This document shows, piece by piece, positions 43,411 to 52,949 of a DNA stretch of 64,000 nt. A program made the translations under genes and the position numbers. Source of the DNA: Papillibacter cinnamivorans DSM 12816. GTDB lineage: Bacteria > Bacillota > Clostridia > Oscillospirales > Oscillospiraceae. The notes beneath the pieces are model-generated. The model was not told the origin of the DNA. It did not search any database and saw only the letters and a list, made by a program, of their open reading frames with translations. The stretch spans positions 310,001 through 374,000 of the forward strand of contig NZ_FWXW01000001.1 in the NCBI RefSeq assembly GCF_900176335.1. The letters are read 5' to 3'. The first letter of the stretch is position 1; every line of letters begins with the position of its first letter.

Positions 43411-43827
43411 ATGCGCTGCAGCGCCAGGGTAATACGGATTTTGGACGGCGGCCTTGCGGAAGTGGAACTGGACCGCTCCGGGACCTTCGAAAAAGCCTGC
43501 TCCTCCTGCGGTGTCTCCGGGGCCGGGCGGGGGCAGACCGCCCGGATAACGGCGGTAAACTCCGCGGGAGCCGGGGAAGGGGCCAGGGTGACGGTGGAAT
43601 GCGCCGCTTCCCGGTTTTTTCCCATGTTTCTGGTGTTTATCGTCCCTTTTGCCTGTTTTTTCGCCGGATACTTCCTGTGCGCGGCCTTTACCTCGGCGGA
43701 AACCGCCAGAAGCCTTGCCGCCGGCGCGGGCTTTATTCTGGGGACGGCGCCCGCCGTCCTGCGGGACCGGAAACTCCGGCGATCTTCGCCCTCCGGATTT
43801 GAAATCACGGAGGTAACGGAAGCCTAG
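43411..43827 (+). CDS. SoxR-reducing system protein RseC family
   Basis: A 138-residue protein with an N-terminal RseC-type domain containing CSSC (about 30-33), then two membrane helices (MFLVFIVPFACFFAGYFLC and a following Ala/Gly-rich one) and a short charged tail. In other bacteria RseC is part of the Rnf-linked system that reduces SoxR, and clostridial members often lie near rnf genes. None are seen here. GAGGGAGGGC precedes the ATG. Confidence 0.82.
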   Translation: MRCSARVIRILDGGLAEVELDRSGTFEKACSSCGVSGAGRGQTARITAVNSAGAGEGARVTVECAASRFFPMFLVFIVPFACFFAGYFLCAAFTSAETARSLAAGAGFILGTAPAVLRDRKLRRSSPSGFEITEVTEA

Positions 43828-43913
43828 TTCCGCTTTTCCCATGTGCGAATATTCACTTCCCGGCCGGCCGCCGGCGGGGAAGCCGGGGGCGCGCCGCCGG
43901 GAAAGGAATCGGC

Positions 43914-44804
43914 ATGTTCGGATACGTGAGGCCTCTGCGCGGCGAACTGAAGGTGAAACACTTTGAACAGTTCAAAGCGGCTTACTGCGGCCTTTGCCAT
44001 ACGCTCGAAAACAGATACGGGCCCTTTGCCCGGTGGATTCTCAATTACGATTTTACCTTCCTGGCGATTTTGCTCTCCCCGGAAACGCAGCCGGATTATC
44101 TGCATCTCCGATGCGCCGCCAGCCCGCTCCGGAAAAAATGCGTCTGCGCCCGGACGGGTGCCCTTGAGCTTGCCGCCGACGACAGCATGATCCTCTTCTG
44201 GTGGAAACTGAAAGATTCCGTTTCGGACAGTCCCTTCCCGAAAGCGGCCGTCTATCGCCTCCTGTCTCTTTTCTTTTACCCGGCTTATCGAAAGGCCGCC
44301 CGGCTGCGGCCGGAGTTTGACAGGCAGGTTTCTCTTTGCCTCCGTGAGCTCAAAGCCCTGGAGGAGGATGGCTGCGATTCTTTGGACAGGCCCGCCGACA
44401 CCTTTGCAAGGATCCTCAGTTTCTCGGCCTTGGGCGTGGAGGACCCGAAGCGGCGGCGTCCGCTGGAGCAGCTTCTCTATCATCTGGGCAGATGGATTTA
44501 TATTGTTGACGCCTGCGATGATCTCGCGGCGGATTTAAAAGAGGGGAACTACAACCCCGTGGCCCTTCGGTATGCCCTTTCGGCTTCTCCCATAGCCGGC
44601 GAGGCGCTATCCTCTCTGGAGACTACCCTGCGCCATTCCCAGAGCCTTATGGCTTCGGCCTTTGAGCTGGTGGACTTCGGCGTATGGTCGGATATCCTGG
44701 AAAATATGATTTATCTGGGACTGCCTCAGGTCACCCGGCAGGTCCTTGACGGCAGCTTTCGGTCCCCGGCAAAGAAATGGGATAGGAGAACAGAGAATGA
44801 ATGA
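43914..44804 (+). CDS. DUF5685 family protein
   Basis: A 296-residue protein of unknown function. The start [31 protein letters not shown] and the later [13 protein letters not shown] and [19 protein letters not shown] are characteristic of the DUF5685 family. The paired cysteines (CxxC near residue 25, then three more) could bind a metal cluster. The protein is otherwise helical. GGAAAGGAATC precedes the ATG. It overlaps the J-domain gene by 8 bases, a pairing that recurs in Clostridia, so the two products may act together. Confidence 0.8.
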   Translation: MFGYVRPLRGELKVKHFEQFKAAYCGLCHTLENRYGPFARWILNYDFTFLAILLSPETQPDYLHLRCAASPLRKKCVCARTGALELAADDSMILFWWKLKDSVSDSPFPKAAVYRLLSLFFYPAYRKAARLRPEFDRQVSLCLRELKALEEDGCDSLDRPADTFARILSFSALGVEDPKRRRPLEQLLYHLGRWIYIVDACDDLAADLKEGNYNPVALRYALSASPIAGEALSSLETTLRHSQSLMASAFELVDFGVWSDILENMIYLGLPQVTRQVLDGSFRSPAKKWDRRTENE

Positions 44805-45417
44805 TCCGTACCAGGTCCTGAACGTGTCCCCCGGCGCCAGCGACGAGGAAATCAAAAAGGCTTACAGGGAACTGGCCCGAAAATACCATCCGGACAATTA
44901 TCACGACAACCCCCTGTCCGACCTCGCCCAGGAAAAAATGAAGGAAATCAACGAGGCTTACGACGCCATTGTGAAGATGCGCGCCGCCGGGGGAGGACCC
45001 AGACGGCAGGAGAGCTATTCCTCTTCCTCCCGCGGGGCCTATGAAACGCCCCCCAACGCGACCTTTTACTATACCGTCCGCCTGCACATCAACCGCGGCA
45101 ATATCGCCCAGGCCGAGCAGATGCTCAGCACCGTCACCAACCAGGATGCGGAATGGCATTTTCTCATGGGCAGCATCGCCTACCGGAAAGGCTGGCTGGA
45201 CGAGGCCCGCCGTCACTACGAGACCGCCTGCAGCATGAACCCCGCCAATCCGGAATACCGGCAGGCGCTCAATTATATGCAGTCCGGCGGCCAGGCATAC
45301 CGGCCCGCGGGTTACGGCAATCCCATGGGAATGAGCGGTTGCGACTGCTGTACCTCTCTCGTCTGCGCGGACTGCTGCTGTGAATGCATGGGCGGGGATC
45401 TCATTCCCTGCTGTTAA
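44797..45417 (+). CDS. J-domain protein with TPR-like segment and Cys-rich tail
   Basis: A 206-residue DnaJ-type cochaperone. The J-domain covers about 1-65 with the HPD tripeptide at 31-33 ([11 protein letters not shown]). A linker rich in Ser and Arg follows, then a TPR-like pair of helices (about 88-160). The last 27 residues hold ten cysteines in the pattern CxCC, CxxCCCxC, CC. There is no G/F or zinc-finger domain of true DnaJ. The tail could bind a metal or Fe-S cluster. Partner with the DUF5685 gene. Confidence 0.84.
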   Translation: MNDPYQVLNVSPGASDEEIKKAYRELARKYHPDNYHDNPLSDLAQEKMKEINEAYDAIVKMRAAGGGPRRQESYSSSSRGAYETPPNATFYYTVRLHINRGNIAQAEQMLSTVTNQDAEWHFLMGSIAYRKGWLDEARRHYETACSMNPANPEYRQALNYMQSGGQAYRPAGYGNPMGMSGCDCCTSLVCADCCCECMGGDLIPCC

Positions 45418-45436
45418 AGTACTGGGAGAACCGGAA

Positions 45437-45973
45437 ATGAAGGAACGCACAAAAACGCTATCCTTTGCGGCGGTGCTGGCGGCCTTGTCTTTGGTCGTCC
45501 TCTTTCTCTCCGCCGTGGCTCCCACGGGACGTCTGGCTCTGGTTGCCGTGGCGGGGCTTCTGCCCGCCGCCGCCGTGATTCGCTTTGGCATCCCTGGAGG
45601 GCTGTTCTGTTATGCCGTAACGGGCATTCTATCGCTCCTTCTCCTCCCGGACAAAGGAACCGCCGTCCTCTACCTTCTCTTTTTCGGCCATTATCCCGTG
45701 GTGAAAAGCCTTATCGAGCGGCTGGGAAAGCTGCCCCTGGAGTGGTTTTTAAAGCTCTGCGTGTTCAACGCCCTCCTCTTCGTCCTGTACTTTGGTTTTT
45801 TCACCCTTTTTGCGGAAACGGTGCCGGCGGTGGCGGATTTCGCCCTGTTCGCTTTCCTTCTGGGAAACGCGGCCTTTATCGTATACGATCTTGGCTTTTC
45901 CCGGCTCATCTTTTCCTTTAGGGGAAGACTGGCCGGTCTTTGGGGAAAGGGAACCCGTCCTCCCGGAGTCTGA
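45437..45973 (+). CDS. Multi-pass membrane protein of unknown function
   Basis: A 178-residue hydrophobic protein with about five to six membrane helices (for example AAVLAALSLVVLFLSAVAP, LVAVAGLLPAAAVIRFG, LCVFNALLFVLYFGFFTLF). The general shape, small and helical with a short basic C-terminus, is like an ECF-transporter S component or DUF2232 protein, but no specific family is certain. GGGAGAA precedes the ATG at 45437. It ends the J-domain gene group and is followed by a strong promoter. Confidence 0.65.
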   Translation: MKERTKTLSFAAVLAALSLVVLFLSAVAPTGRLALVAVAGLLPAAAVIRFGIPGGLFCYAVTGILSLLLLPDKGTAVLYLLFFGHYPVVKSLIERLGKLPLEWFLKLCVFNALLFVLYFGFFTLFAETVPAVADFALFAFLLGNAAFIVYDLGFSRLIFSFRGRLAGLWGKGTRPPGV

Positions 45974-45991
45974 GCCGTTCGGAAGCTTTTT

Positions 45992-46020
45992 TTGCTATTT
46001 CATTAATTTTGTGGTATAAT
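45992..46020 (+). promoter_or_regulatory. Promoter for the yicC-remA-gmk-rpoZ operon, with palindrome
   Basis: TTGCTA at 45992-45997, 17-base spacer and TATAAT at 46015-46020, preceded by TG for an extended -10. GGTATAAT at 46013-46020 is also the left arm of an inverted repeat whose right arm ATTATACC is at 46026-46033, so the -10 box sits inside a possible operator. Confidence 0.75.
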
Positions 46021-46109
46021 GAATTATTATACCCAATTGTTTCCGCGCGGTTTTCCCGCGCTTTTACGACTGCTGCCGGCCCTCCGGATTGCGGCGGACC
46101 GTGGAAAGG

Positions 46110-47000
46110 ATGAATTCCATTTTGTTGAGGAGCATGACCGGTTACGGGCGCGCCCAGGAAATCGTCGGGCACAGGGATATCACCGTAGAGCTGCGCTCGG
46201 TGAACAACCGTTATTTCGACTGTTCCATCAAGCTTCCCCGTATCTATACTTACGCTGAGGACGCCATCCGCTCCCGGGTGCAGGAGTCCATCTCCCGGGG
46301 AAAGGTGGACGTTTTTATCACCATTCAGAGCTGCGGGACCGACGAGGTTTCCGTTTCCGTGAACCGGCCCGTGGCCCAGGGCTATGTGGACGCCCTCCGG
46401 CAGCTTCGGGACGACTACGGGCTGAAGGACGACATTTCGGTCTCCGTTCTCGCCCGTTTTTCCGACATCTTTCTGGTGGAAAAGCAGCAGGAGGATTTGG
46501 AAAACCTGACCCGTGACATTCTTCTGGTCCTGGACCAGGCGCTTCTTGGCTTTTCCCGCATGCGGGAGCAGGAGGGTTCCCGGCTGGCCGAAGACATGGA
46601 GGCCCGCCTGAACACCATCGAAGGGATCGTGTCCCAGGTGGAGGAGCGCTCTCCCAAGACCGTCGCGGAATACTGCGCAAAGCTGGAACAGCGGATGCAT
46701 GAACTTCTTGCCGGCGTCCAGATGGACGAGGCGAGAATCCTGACGGAAGCCGCCATCTTTGCAGACCGGGTGGCGGTGAACGAGGAAACCGTCCGCCTGC
46801 GCAGCCACGTTTCCCAGCTTCGGGATATGCTGCGCTCCGGCACTCCCATCGGCCGGAAGCTGGACTTTTTGGTCCAGGAACTCAATCGCGAGGCCAACAC
46901 CATCGGCTCCAAGGGAAACGACATTTCCATCGCCCGCAGCGTCATCGACATGAAAGCGGAAATTGAAAAGATTCGGGAACAGGCCCAGAACGTGGAATAG
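46110..47000 (+). CDS. yicC: YicC family endoribonuclease
   Basis: A protein of about 296 residues with the family start SMTGYGRA and the C-terminal GRKLDFLVQELNREANTIGSK. Members (YicC in E. coli, YloC in B. subtilis) are endoribonucleases acting on small RNA or mRNA. Start choice is uncertain: ATG at 46110 lacks good spacing, a TTG at 46122 (giving MLRSMTGYG) is possible, and ATG at 46134 has AGGAG too close. It heads the conserved yicC-remA-gmk-rpoZ-priA group. Confidence 0.9.
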   Translation: MNSILLRSMTGYGRAQEIVGHRDITVELRSVNNRYFDCSIKLPRIYTYAEDAIRSRVQESISRGKVDVFITIQSCGTDEVSVSVNRPVAQGYVDALRQLRDDYGLKDDISVSVLARFSDIFLVEKQQEDLENLTRDILLVLDQALLGFSRMREQEGSRLAEDMEARLNTIEGIVSQVEERSPKTVAEYCAKLEQRMHELLAGVQMDEARILTEAAIFADRVAVNEETVRLRSHVSQLRDMLRSGTPIGRKLDFLVQELNREANTIGSKGNDISIARSVIDMKAEIEKIREQAQNVE

Positions 47001-47099
47001 CCTATCCGGCAGCGAAAGGCCGGGGACGCCGCGGACGCCTTCCCGGTAACGGCGCGGATTGATTGGATCTTGGAATCGGAATAAAGGGGAGTATAACGC

Positions 47100-47363
47100 A
47101 TGAAGCTCATCAACATCGGCTTTGGAAACATGGTTTCCGCCAATCGCCTCATCACCATTGTCAGTCCCGAATCCGCGCCCATCAAGCGCATCATCCAGGA
47201 AGCCAGGGACCGGGGCGTGCTCATTGACGCCACCTACGGCCGGCGCACCAGGGCGGTGCTCATTATGGACAGCGACCATGTCATTCTTTCCGCCATACAG
47301 CCGGAAACCGTGGCAAACCGCCTGAATGTGGAGGAAGAAGAGGACGAGGAGATCGATGAATAA
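47100..47363 (+). CDS. remA: Extracellular matrix regulator RemA family (DUF370)
   Basis: An 87-residue DNA-binding protein. [27 protein letters not shown] is the family hallmark, and the acidic tail ([10 protein letters not shown]) is longer than in B. subtilis RemA. In Bacillus it activates matrix and osmoprotection genes; in Clostridia its targets are unknown. AAAGGGGAG precedes the ATG. It overlaps gmk by 8 bases. Confidence 0.93.
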   Translation: MKLINIGFGNMVSANRLITIVSPESAPIKRIIQEARDRGVLIDATYGRRTRAVLIMDSDHVILSAIQPETVANRLNVEEEEDEEIDE

Positions 47364-47961
47364 CAGCAGGGGAAAGCTGATTGTGGTTTCCGGTCCCTCC
47401 GGGGTGGGAAAGAGCACGATCATTGCGGATCTTCTGGAAAAGCGCGGGAACATGCGCTTCTCGGTCTCTCTTACCACCCGGGAGCCTCGGCCCGGAGAGC
47501 AAAACGGCAAGGATTATTGGTTTGTCTCCCGGGAGGAATTTGCCGATATGGTGGAAAACGGCCGGCTGCTGGAGCACGCCAGCTATGTGGATAACGATTA
47601 CGGCACCTCCGCCGATTTCGTGGATGGGGAGATGAGCCTGGGAAACGACGTTCTGCTGGACATCGAGGTCCAGGGGGCGGCCCAGGTGAAAGCGGCGCGC
47701 CCCGAGGCCGTTCTGGTCTTTGTCGCCCCGCCTTCTCTGGAGGAACTGGAGCGCAGGCTCCGAAGCCGGCACACCGACAGCGAGGAAAAGATCGCCTGCC
47801 GGCTGAGAAAAGTCCGTGAGGAATATGCCCGGATGGATCAATACGACTACATTGTAATCAACCGCGATAAAAATTCCTCTGCGGCGGAGCTGGACGCGAT
47901 TATCACTGCCGAGCATTGCCGCACAAAGGACAGAATACATCTCATCAGGGAGGTAGAATAA
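47356..47961 (+). CDS. gmk: Guanylate kinase
   Basis: Phosphorylates GMP to GDP. The P-loop is [11 protein letters not shown] at the N-terminus, with the GMP-binding [13 protein letters not shown] and the YGTSADFV region typical of the family. 201 residues. GAGGAG five bases before the ATG. Overlaps remA and is followed by rpoZ after 3 bases. Confidence 0.96.
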   Translation: MNNSRGKLIVVSGPSGVGKSTIIADLLEKRGNMRFSVSLTTREPRPGEQNGKDYWFVSREEFADMVENGRLLEHASYVDNDYGTSADFVDGEMSLGNDVLLDIEVQGAAQVKAARPEAVLVFVAPPSLEELERRLRSRHTDSEEKIACRLRKVREEYARMDQYDYIVINRDKNSSAAELDAIITAEHCRTKDRIHLIREVE

Positions 47962-47964
47962 CCC

Positions 47965-48150
47965 ATGTTGTATCCCGCTATGAACGATCTTCTGAAAAAA
48001 GTTCCCAACCGTTACCGGCTGGTCAACGTCATTGCCCATCGTGCCCGGATCATTGCCCAGGAAGCGGAAAACGAAGGGGAGCCGTTGTCGGAAAAGCCCG
48101 TGACCACCGCGATCAATGAGATCGCCGGTAAAAAAACCGCCGACAGGTAA
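47965..48150 (+). CDS. rpoZ: DNA-directed RNA polymerase subunit omega
   Basis: A 61-residue small subunit that assists assembly of the polymerase beta-prime subunit. NRYRLVNVIAHRARII and KPVTTAINEIAGKK match the omega signature (SxY..V...A.RAR, V..A..E...GK). GGGAGG precedes the ATG. Its position after gmk is the standard one. Confidence 0.93.
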   Translation: MLYPAMNDLLKKVPNRYRLVNVIAHRARIIAQEAENEGEPLSEKPVTTAINEIAGKKTADR

Positions 48151-48276
48151 AATCGGCGGCATACCCCGGGGCCGGAAAAAGAAATGGCGCGGCAGTCGGG
48201 CGCTTCGCGCCGGATCCGCGCTTTTTGGCGTTGACCAAAATCCTTCTCCGGCGGATGATCGGTTAGGGAGGAAAAG

Positions 48277-50751
48277 ATGGAAGGCGTACTGACGGCGAAG
48301 GTCGCCCTTGCCGAGGCGGCTTACGCCATAGATAAACCCTATGACTACGCCGTGCCCCCGGCCCTCTGCGGCGGGGCGGCTCCGGGCGTCCGCGTCATGG
48401 TCCCCTTCGGCCGGGGCAACCGGCGCTCCGAGGGGATCATCCTTGCCCTGTCCCGGAATCCCGCCGCCCGCAGCTTAAAATCCCTCACCGCCCTTCTGGA
48501 CGAGGCCCCCGTGCTGGACGAGGCCGGGCTCCGCATCGCCCTGTGGATGCGCGACCGGTATTTCTGCACCCTTTACGACGCTGTGAAGGCAATGCTCCCC
48601 GCGGGTCTCTGGTTCTCCCTCAAAGACACCGTGAAGGTTGCAGGCGGGGTGGACAGGGAAGCGGCTTATGGGGCCGCCGCCCGTTCGGAAGGCGCCAGAC
48701 GTCTTTTGGACGTTCTGTATGCCAACGGCGGCGAGGCCGACTGGAGCGCGGTATCCTTGGCCTTCGGCGAGGACGACCCCGGCCCCGCCGTGAGGCTTCT
48801 TGCAAAAAAGAACATCCTTCTCTCCGAGACGCACGCTCTGCGCGGCGTCCGCGATAAAATGGAAAGCGTCGTCTCTCTGGCCCTCCCGGCGGAAGAGGCC
48901 CTGGGGCTTCTGGAAAGCGGAAAGCGAGCCGCCCCCCTGCGCCGCGCATCGGTGCAGCTTCTGGCCCAGGCGGGCTCCCTTTCCGTCAAGGAGCTGTGCT
49001 ATTTTACCGGTGCGTCCCCCGCCACCGTGAAGGGTCTGGAGAAGGCCGGCGTCGTCGCCCTCTCGGCCCGGGAGGTCTTCCGCCGTCCCCTTCGCCCCGA
49101 GTCCGGACAGCCCGGGAAACCGATTGTCCTCAGCCGGGAGCAGGAAGCCGCCTTTGAGGGGATCAGCGCCCTCATCAGCAGGGGAGAACCTGCCGCCGCC
49201 CTTCTCCGGGGAGTAACCGGAAGCGGTAAAACTCTCGTTTATATAAGGCTTCTGGAGCGGGTCCTTGCCCGGGGAAAAACCGCCCTGGTCCTGGTTCCGG
49301 AAATCGCTCTAACGCCGCAACTGGTTTCCATCTTTTCCTCCTACTTCCCGGGGCGCATCGCCGTTCTGCACAGCTCCCTCCGGGTGGGGGAGCGGTACGA
49401 CGAATGGAAGCGCATCCGCGCGGGTTTGGTGGACATCGTGGTGGGGACCCGTTCGGCCGTGTTCGCGCCGCTGAAAAACCTGGGCCTCGTCGTTCTGGAC
49501 GAGGAACAGGAATACTCCTATAAATCGGAAAACAATCCCCGGTATCACGCCCGGGATATTGCCAAATACCGCTGCGCCCGGGACAACGCGGTCCTTCTTC
49601 TGGGCTCGGCGACCCCGGCGGTGGAAACCGCTTATTTTGCCGAGACGGGTCTGTATCGTTCCTTTCTTCTCTCCTCCCGGTACAACGACCGTCCCCTTCC
49701 CAGGGTCATTCTGGCGGACATGCGCCGCGAGCTGAAGGAGGGAAACGGCGGGGTAATCAGCTCGGTCCTTCGGGAAGAGCTGGAGGAGAACATCCGCTCG
49801 GGCCGCCAGAGCATCCTTTTTCTCAACCGCCGGGGCAACAGCCGGATGGTGGCCTGCGGCGAGTGCGGCTGGGTCCCGGAGTGTCCCCGCTGCAGCGTCC
49901 CTCTGACCTATCATTCCGCCAACGGCCGCCTCATGTGTCATTACTGCGGGCACTCGGAAAAGGATACCGGCCGCTGTCCGGACTGCGGAGGGCTGGTCAA
50001 GTACATAGGGGCCGGCACCCAGAAGGTGCAGGAGGAGCTGGAAGCCCTTTTTCCCGGCGTGGAAATCCTCCGGATGGACACCGACACGGTTTCCCCCTCT
50101 CGGCCCCATGAGGTCCTCCTGGACCGCTTTGTTAAGGAGAAAATCCCCGTGCTGGTGGGAACCCAGATGGTGGCCAAGGGCCTGGATTTTGAAAATGTCA
50201 CCCTCGTGGGGGTCATCAACGCCGACCTGTCCCTCTATGTGGACAATTTCCGGGCCAGGGAGCGCACCTTTTCCCTGCTCACCCAGGTGGTGGGCCGCGC
50301 CGGCAGGGGAGACCGGGAGGGCCGGGCCGTGCTCCAGACCTTCACCCCGGATAACGACGTCATCCGCTTTGCCGCCGCCCAGGATTACGAGGGGTTTTAT
50401 GATTCGGAAATCGCCCTTCGCCGGATCCGCGGCTTTCCTCCTTTCTCGGATCTGTTCACCCTCACGGTGTCCGGCCGGGACGAGACGGAGACCCTCCGTG
50501 GCTGCCGGAACCTCCGCGGCATGCTGGAGAAGACGCTGGGCGCAAACCCCGGCGCGCCGGAGCTTCTGGTGCTGGGCCCCGCCCCGGCTCCTGTTTTGAA
50601 GGTCAACAACCGCTACCGCTACCGCCTCACCCTGATGGGAAAAAACGACCGCAAGACCAGGGAGTGGATCGGCTGGCTGCTGCGCACCTTCCGGAATGAA
50701 AAACAAAACAGGAACCTGTCTCTGTTTGCAGACAGCGACAGTCTTGAATAA
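48277..50751 (+). CDS. priA: Primosomal protein N' (replication restart helicase PriA)
   Basis: An 824-residue 3'-5' helicase that reloads the replisome at stalled forks. The N-terminal DNA-binding domain precedes the helicase core: Walker A RGVTGSGKT at about 311-319, the DEAH-box position reads DEEQ (VVLDEEQEYSYKSE) rather than DEEH, and the zinc-binding cysteines are CGECGWVPECPRC and CHYCGHSEKDTGRCPDCG. The C-terminal GRAGRGDREG is motif VI. TTAGGGAGG precedes the ATG. It starts the priA-def-fmt run. Confidence 0.95.
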   Translation: MEGVLTAKVALAEAAYAIDKPYDYAVPPALCGGAAPGVRVMVPFGRGNRRSEGIILALSRNPAARSLKSLTALLDEAPVLDEAGLRIALWMRDRYFCTLYDAVKAMLPAGLWFSLKDTVKVAGGVDREAAYGAAARSEGARRLLDVLYANGGEADWSAVSLAFGEDDPGPAVRLLAKKNILLSETHALRGVRDKMESVVSLALPAEEALGLLESGKRAAPLRRASVQLLAQAGSLSVKELCYFTGASPATVKGLEKAGVVALSAREVFRRPLRPESGQPGKPIVLSREQEAAFEGISALISRGEPAAALLRGVTGSGKTLVYIRLLERVLARGKTALVLVPEIALTPQLVSIFSSYFPGRIAVLHSSLRVGERYDEWKRIRAGLVDIVVGTRSAVFAPLKNLGLVVLDEEQEYSYKSENNPRYHARDIAKYRCARDNAVLLLGSATPAVETAYFAETGLYRSFLLSSRYNDRPLPRVILADMRRELKEGNGGVISSVLREELEENIRSGRQSILFLNRRGNSRMVACGECGWVPECPRCSVPLTYHSANGRLMCHYCGHSEKDTGRCPDCGGLVKYIGAGTQKVQEELEALFPGVEILRMDTDTVSPSRPHEVLLDRFVKEKIPVLVGTQMVAKGLDFENVTLVGVINADLSLYVDNFRARERTFSLLTQVVGRAGRGDREGRAVLQTFTPDNDVIRFAAAQDYEGFYDSEIALRRIRGFPPFSDLFTLTVSGRDETETLRGCRNLRGMLEKTLGANPGAPELLVLGPAPAPVLKVNNRYRYRLTLMGKNDRKTREWIGWLLRTFRNEKQNRNLSLFADSDSLE

Positions 50752-50792
50752 ACTGATGTAGAAACGCAAGTATGAGTATCGGAGGAACAACA

Positions 50793-51293
50793 ATGGCATT
50801 GAGAAAAATTCTGACCCGGGGCGAACCCACACTTTTAAAGCAGTCCCGTCCCGTTACGAACTTTGACGGTCATCTTCATATGCTTCTGGACGACATGAGG
50901 GAAACCCTTGTGGACGCCAGCGGGGCGGGCCTTGCCGCTCCCCAGGTGGGAGTGCTGCGCCGCGCGGTTTTGGTGATGGACGAAAACGAGGAATTTGTGG
51001 AACTGATCAATCCCGAAATCCTGTCCGTGAGCGGGGAGCAGGAGGGTCCCGAGGGGTGCCTGAGCATCCCCGGCGTCGTGGGTCTGGTGCGCCGTCCCAT
51101 GCGCGTCAAGGTCCGGGCCCTGGACCGCTTCGGAAAACCCTTTGAAATGACGGGGGAGGGCCTCACCGCCCGGGCCCTGTGCCACGAAACCGAACATTTG
51201 AACGGGCATCTTTTTACCGAGCGCGTGAGCCGGTATCTGTCCGACGATGAACTGCGGGATTATTCCGCAGAGAAAAAAAGAAGGAATGGTTAA
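50793..51293 (+). CDS. def: Peptide deformylase
   Basis: Removes the formyl group from nascent protein N-termini. The three motifs are GAGLAAPQVG, EGCLSIP (zinc Cys) and CHETEH (HExxH zinc site; the usual form is HExDH, here HETEH). 166 residues. GGAGGAAC lies before the ATG at 50793. fmt follows after 3 bases; the two act at opposite ends of N-formylmethionine use. Confidence 0.95.
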   Translation: MALRKILTRGEPTLLKQSRPVTNFDGHLHMLLDDMRETLVDASGAGLAAPQVGVLRRAVLVMDENEEFVELINPEILSVSGEQEGPEGCLSIPGVVGLVRRPMRVKVRALDRFGKPFEMTGEGLTARALCHETEHLNGHLFTERVSRYLSDDELRDYSAEKKRRNG

Positions 51294-51296
51294 GCC

Positions 51297-52238
51297 TTGA
51301 AGATCGTATTTATGGGTACCCCGGATTTTGCCGTTCCTTCACTGGAGCGGCTCTACGAAGACGGCCACCGGGTGTTGGCCGTCTTCACCCAGCCGGACAA
51401 GCCCAGAAACAGGGGGATGAAGCCCGCGCCGCCCCCTGTCAAGCGCCTGGCGGAGTCCCAGGGCACTCCGGTATACCAGCCCGCCTCTCTGCGGGATCCC
51501 GCCGCTCTGGAACTTTTAAAGAGCCTGCGGCCCGATCTCATCGCAGTGGCGGCCTACGGGAAGCTGCTGCCCCCGTCGGTGCTGGAGCTGCCGGAGCTGG
51601 GCTGCGTCAACGTCCACGCTTCGCTCCTGCCCAAATACCGGGGCGCGGCGCCCATCCATTGGGCGGTTATAAACGGGGAGGAGGAGACCGGGATCACCAT
51701 TATGCGCATGGCCGAGGCTCTGGACGCGGGGGATATCCTTCTCCAGATGAAGACCCCCATCGGCCGGGAAGAAACCTCCGAAGCGCTTCACGACAGGCTC
51801 AGTCTCCTGGGCGCGGAAGCTCTCGGCCGGGCCCTGCCGCTTCTGGCCGCGGGAAAGCTCACGGCCGTTCCCCAGGACCCTGCCGGGGCCACCTATGCCC
51901 CCATGCTCTCCCGGGAACTTTCCGAAGTGGACTGGAACCGCCCCGCGGCGGCTATACTAAATCAGATACGCGGTCTTCTCCCGTGGCCCGCGGCGGGAAC
52001 AAGCCTGGACGGAAAACGCCTGAAGCTGCTGGAAGCCAGACCCGGCGGACCCTGCTCCGCCCCCGCCGGAAGGGTGCTTTCCTCCAACGGGGAAGGGATT
52101 CTCGTCTCCTGCGGAGATCAAAACGCCGTTCGTATCACCCGCCTTCAGGGCGAGGGCGGAAAAAAGATGGCCGCTTCAGACTATCTCCGGGGCCATCCCG
52201 TTTTACCGGGAACCTCCGCCGGCCCCGGCCTTTTATAA
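51297..52238 (+). CDS. fmt: Methionyl-tRNA formyltransferase
   Basis: Adds a formyl group to initiator Met-tRNA. KIVFMGTPDFAVPSLERL at the N-terminus, VNVHASLLPKYRGAAPI and the following NGEEETGITIM carry the formyltransferase signature (N, H, D triad in the hydrolase/transferase loop). 313 residues. The start is TTG at 51297, with AAGGAATGG upstream; the family N-terminus fits this choice. Confidence 0.94.
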   Translation: MKIVFMGTPDFAVPSLERLYEDGHRVLAVFTQPDKPRNRGMKPAPPPVKRLAESQGTPVYQPASLRDPAALELLKSLRPDLIAVAAYGKLLPPSVLELPELGCVNVHASLLPKYRGAAPIHWAVINGEEETGITIMRMAEALDAGDILLQMKTPIGREETSEALHDRLSLLGAEALGRALPLLAAGKLTAVPQDPAGATYAPMLSRELSEVDWNRPAAAILNQIRGLLPWPAAGTSLDGKRLKLLEARPGGPCSAPAGRVLSSNGEGILVSCGDQNAVRITRLQGEGGKKMAASDYLRGHPVLPGTSAGPGLL

Positions 52239-52254
52239 AAAAGAAGGAGTGTCT

Positions 52255-52947
52255 ATGTACTTTTATTACGATTATACCTACTGGATCATACTTCTTCCCG
52301 CCCTGGCCCTCACGATCTGGGCCCAGTGGCGCATCAGCAGCAACTACAGGAAGTATTCCCAGATCCGCTCCGCCCACGGGCCCACCGGGGCGGATGCCGC
52401 CAGGGAAGTCCTCCGCATGAACGGGGTCCAGGGCGTTGACATCCAGCGCATCCCCGGCAATCTCACCGACAACTACGATCCGAGGGACAACGTGATCCGC
52501 CTGTCTGCCGGAGTGTACGACTCGCCCAGCATCGCCGCCGTGGGCGTCGCGGCCCACGAGGCGGGGCATGCCGTGCAGTACGCCGTGAACTACGGCCCCA
52601 TCCGGCTGCGCCAGACCATCATCCCCCTGTCCCGTTTCGGCTCCCAGCTGGCCTTTGTGTGCATCATTCTGGGCCTTCTGTTTAATTCCCAGCCGCTCTT
52701 CGGCCTGGGCATCATATTCTTCGCCTTCATGGTGGCCTTCCAGCTGGTCACTCTTCCCGTGGAGTTCAATGCCTCCCACAGGGCCCTGGAGGCCATCGAA
52801 TCCGGACATCTGCTGCTGGACGACGAGGTGGAGGGAGCCAGAAAAGTCCTCTCCGCCGCGGCCCTCACCTATGTGGCGGCCCTTCTCGTGTCTCTGGCCC
52901 AGCTTCTTCGGTTTATGCTCCTCTTCTCCGGCAGGAGGAGAAACTGA
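52255..52947 (+). CDS. YugP-like zinc metallopeptidase
   Basis: A 230-residue membrane metalloprotease with the zinc motif HEAGH (AAHEAGHAVQYA) near residue 101 and about four hydrophobic helices. It matches the YugP family (DUF1256-independent, M48-like topology). Function is unknown, but the gene sits conserved between fmt and rsmB in Clostridia. The ATG at 52255 has AAGAAGGAG at good spacing; a GTG at 52249 is an alternative. Confidence 0.87.
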   Translation: MYFYYDYTYWIILLPALALTIWAQWRISSNYRKYSQIRSAHGPTGADAAREVLRMNGVQGVDIQRIPGNLTDNYDPRDNVIRLSAGVYDSPSIAAVGVAAHEAGHAVQYAVNYGPIRLRQTIIPLSRFGSQLAFVCIILGLLFNSQPLFGLGIIFFAFMVAFQLVTLPVEFNASHRALEAIESGHLLLDDEVEGARKVLSAAALTYVAALLVSLAQLLRFMLLFSGRRRN

Positions 52948-52949
52948 GC

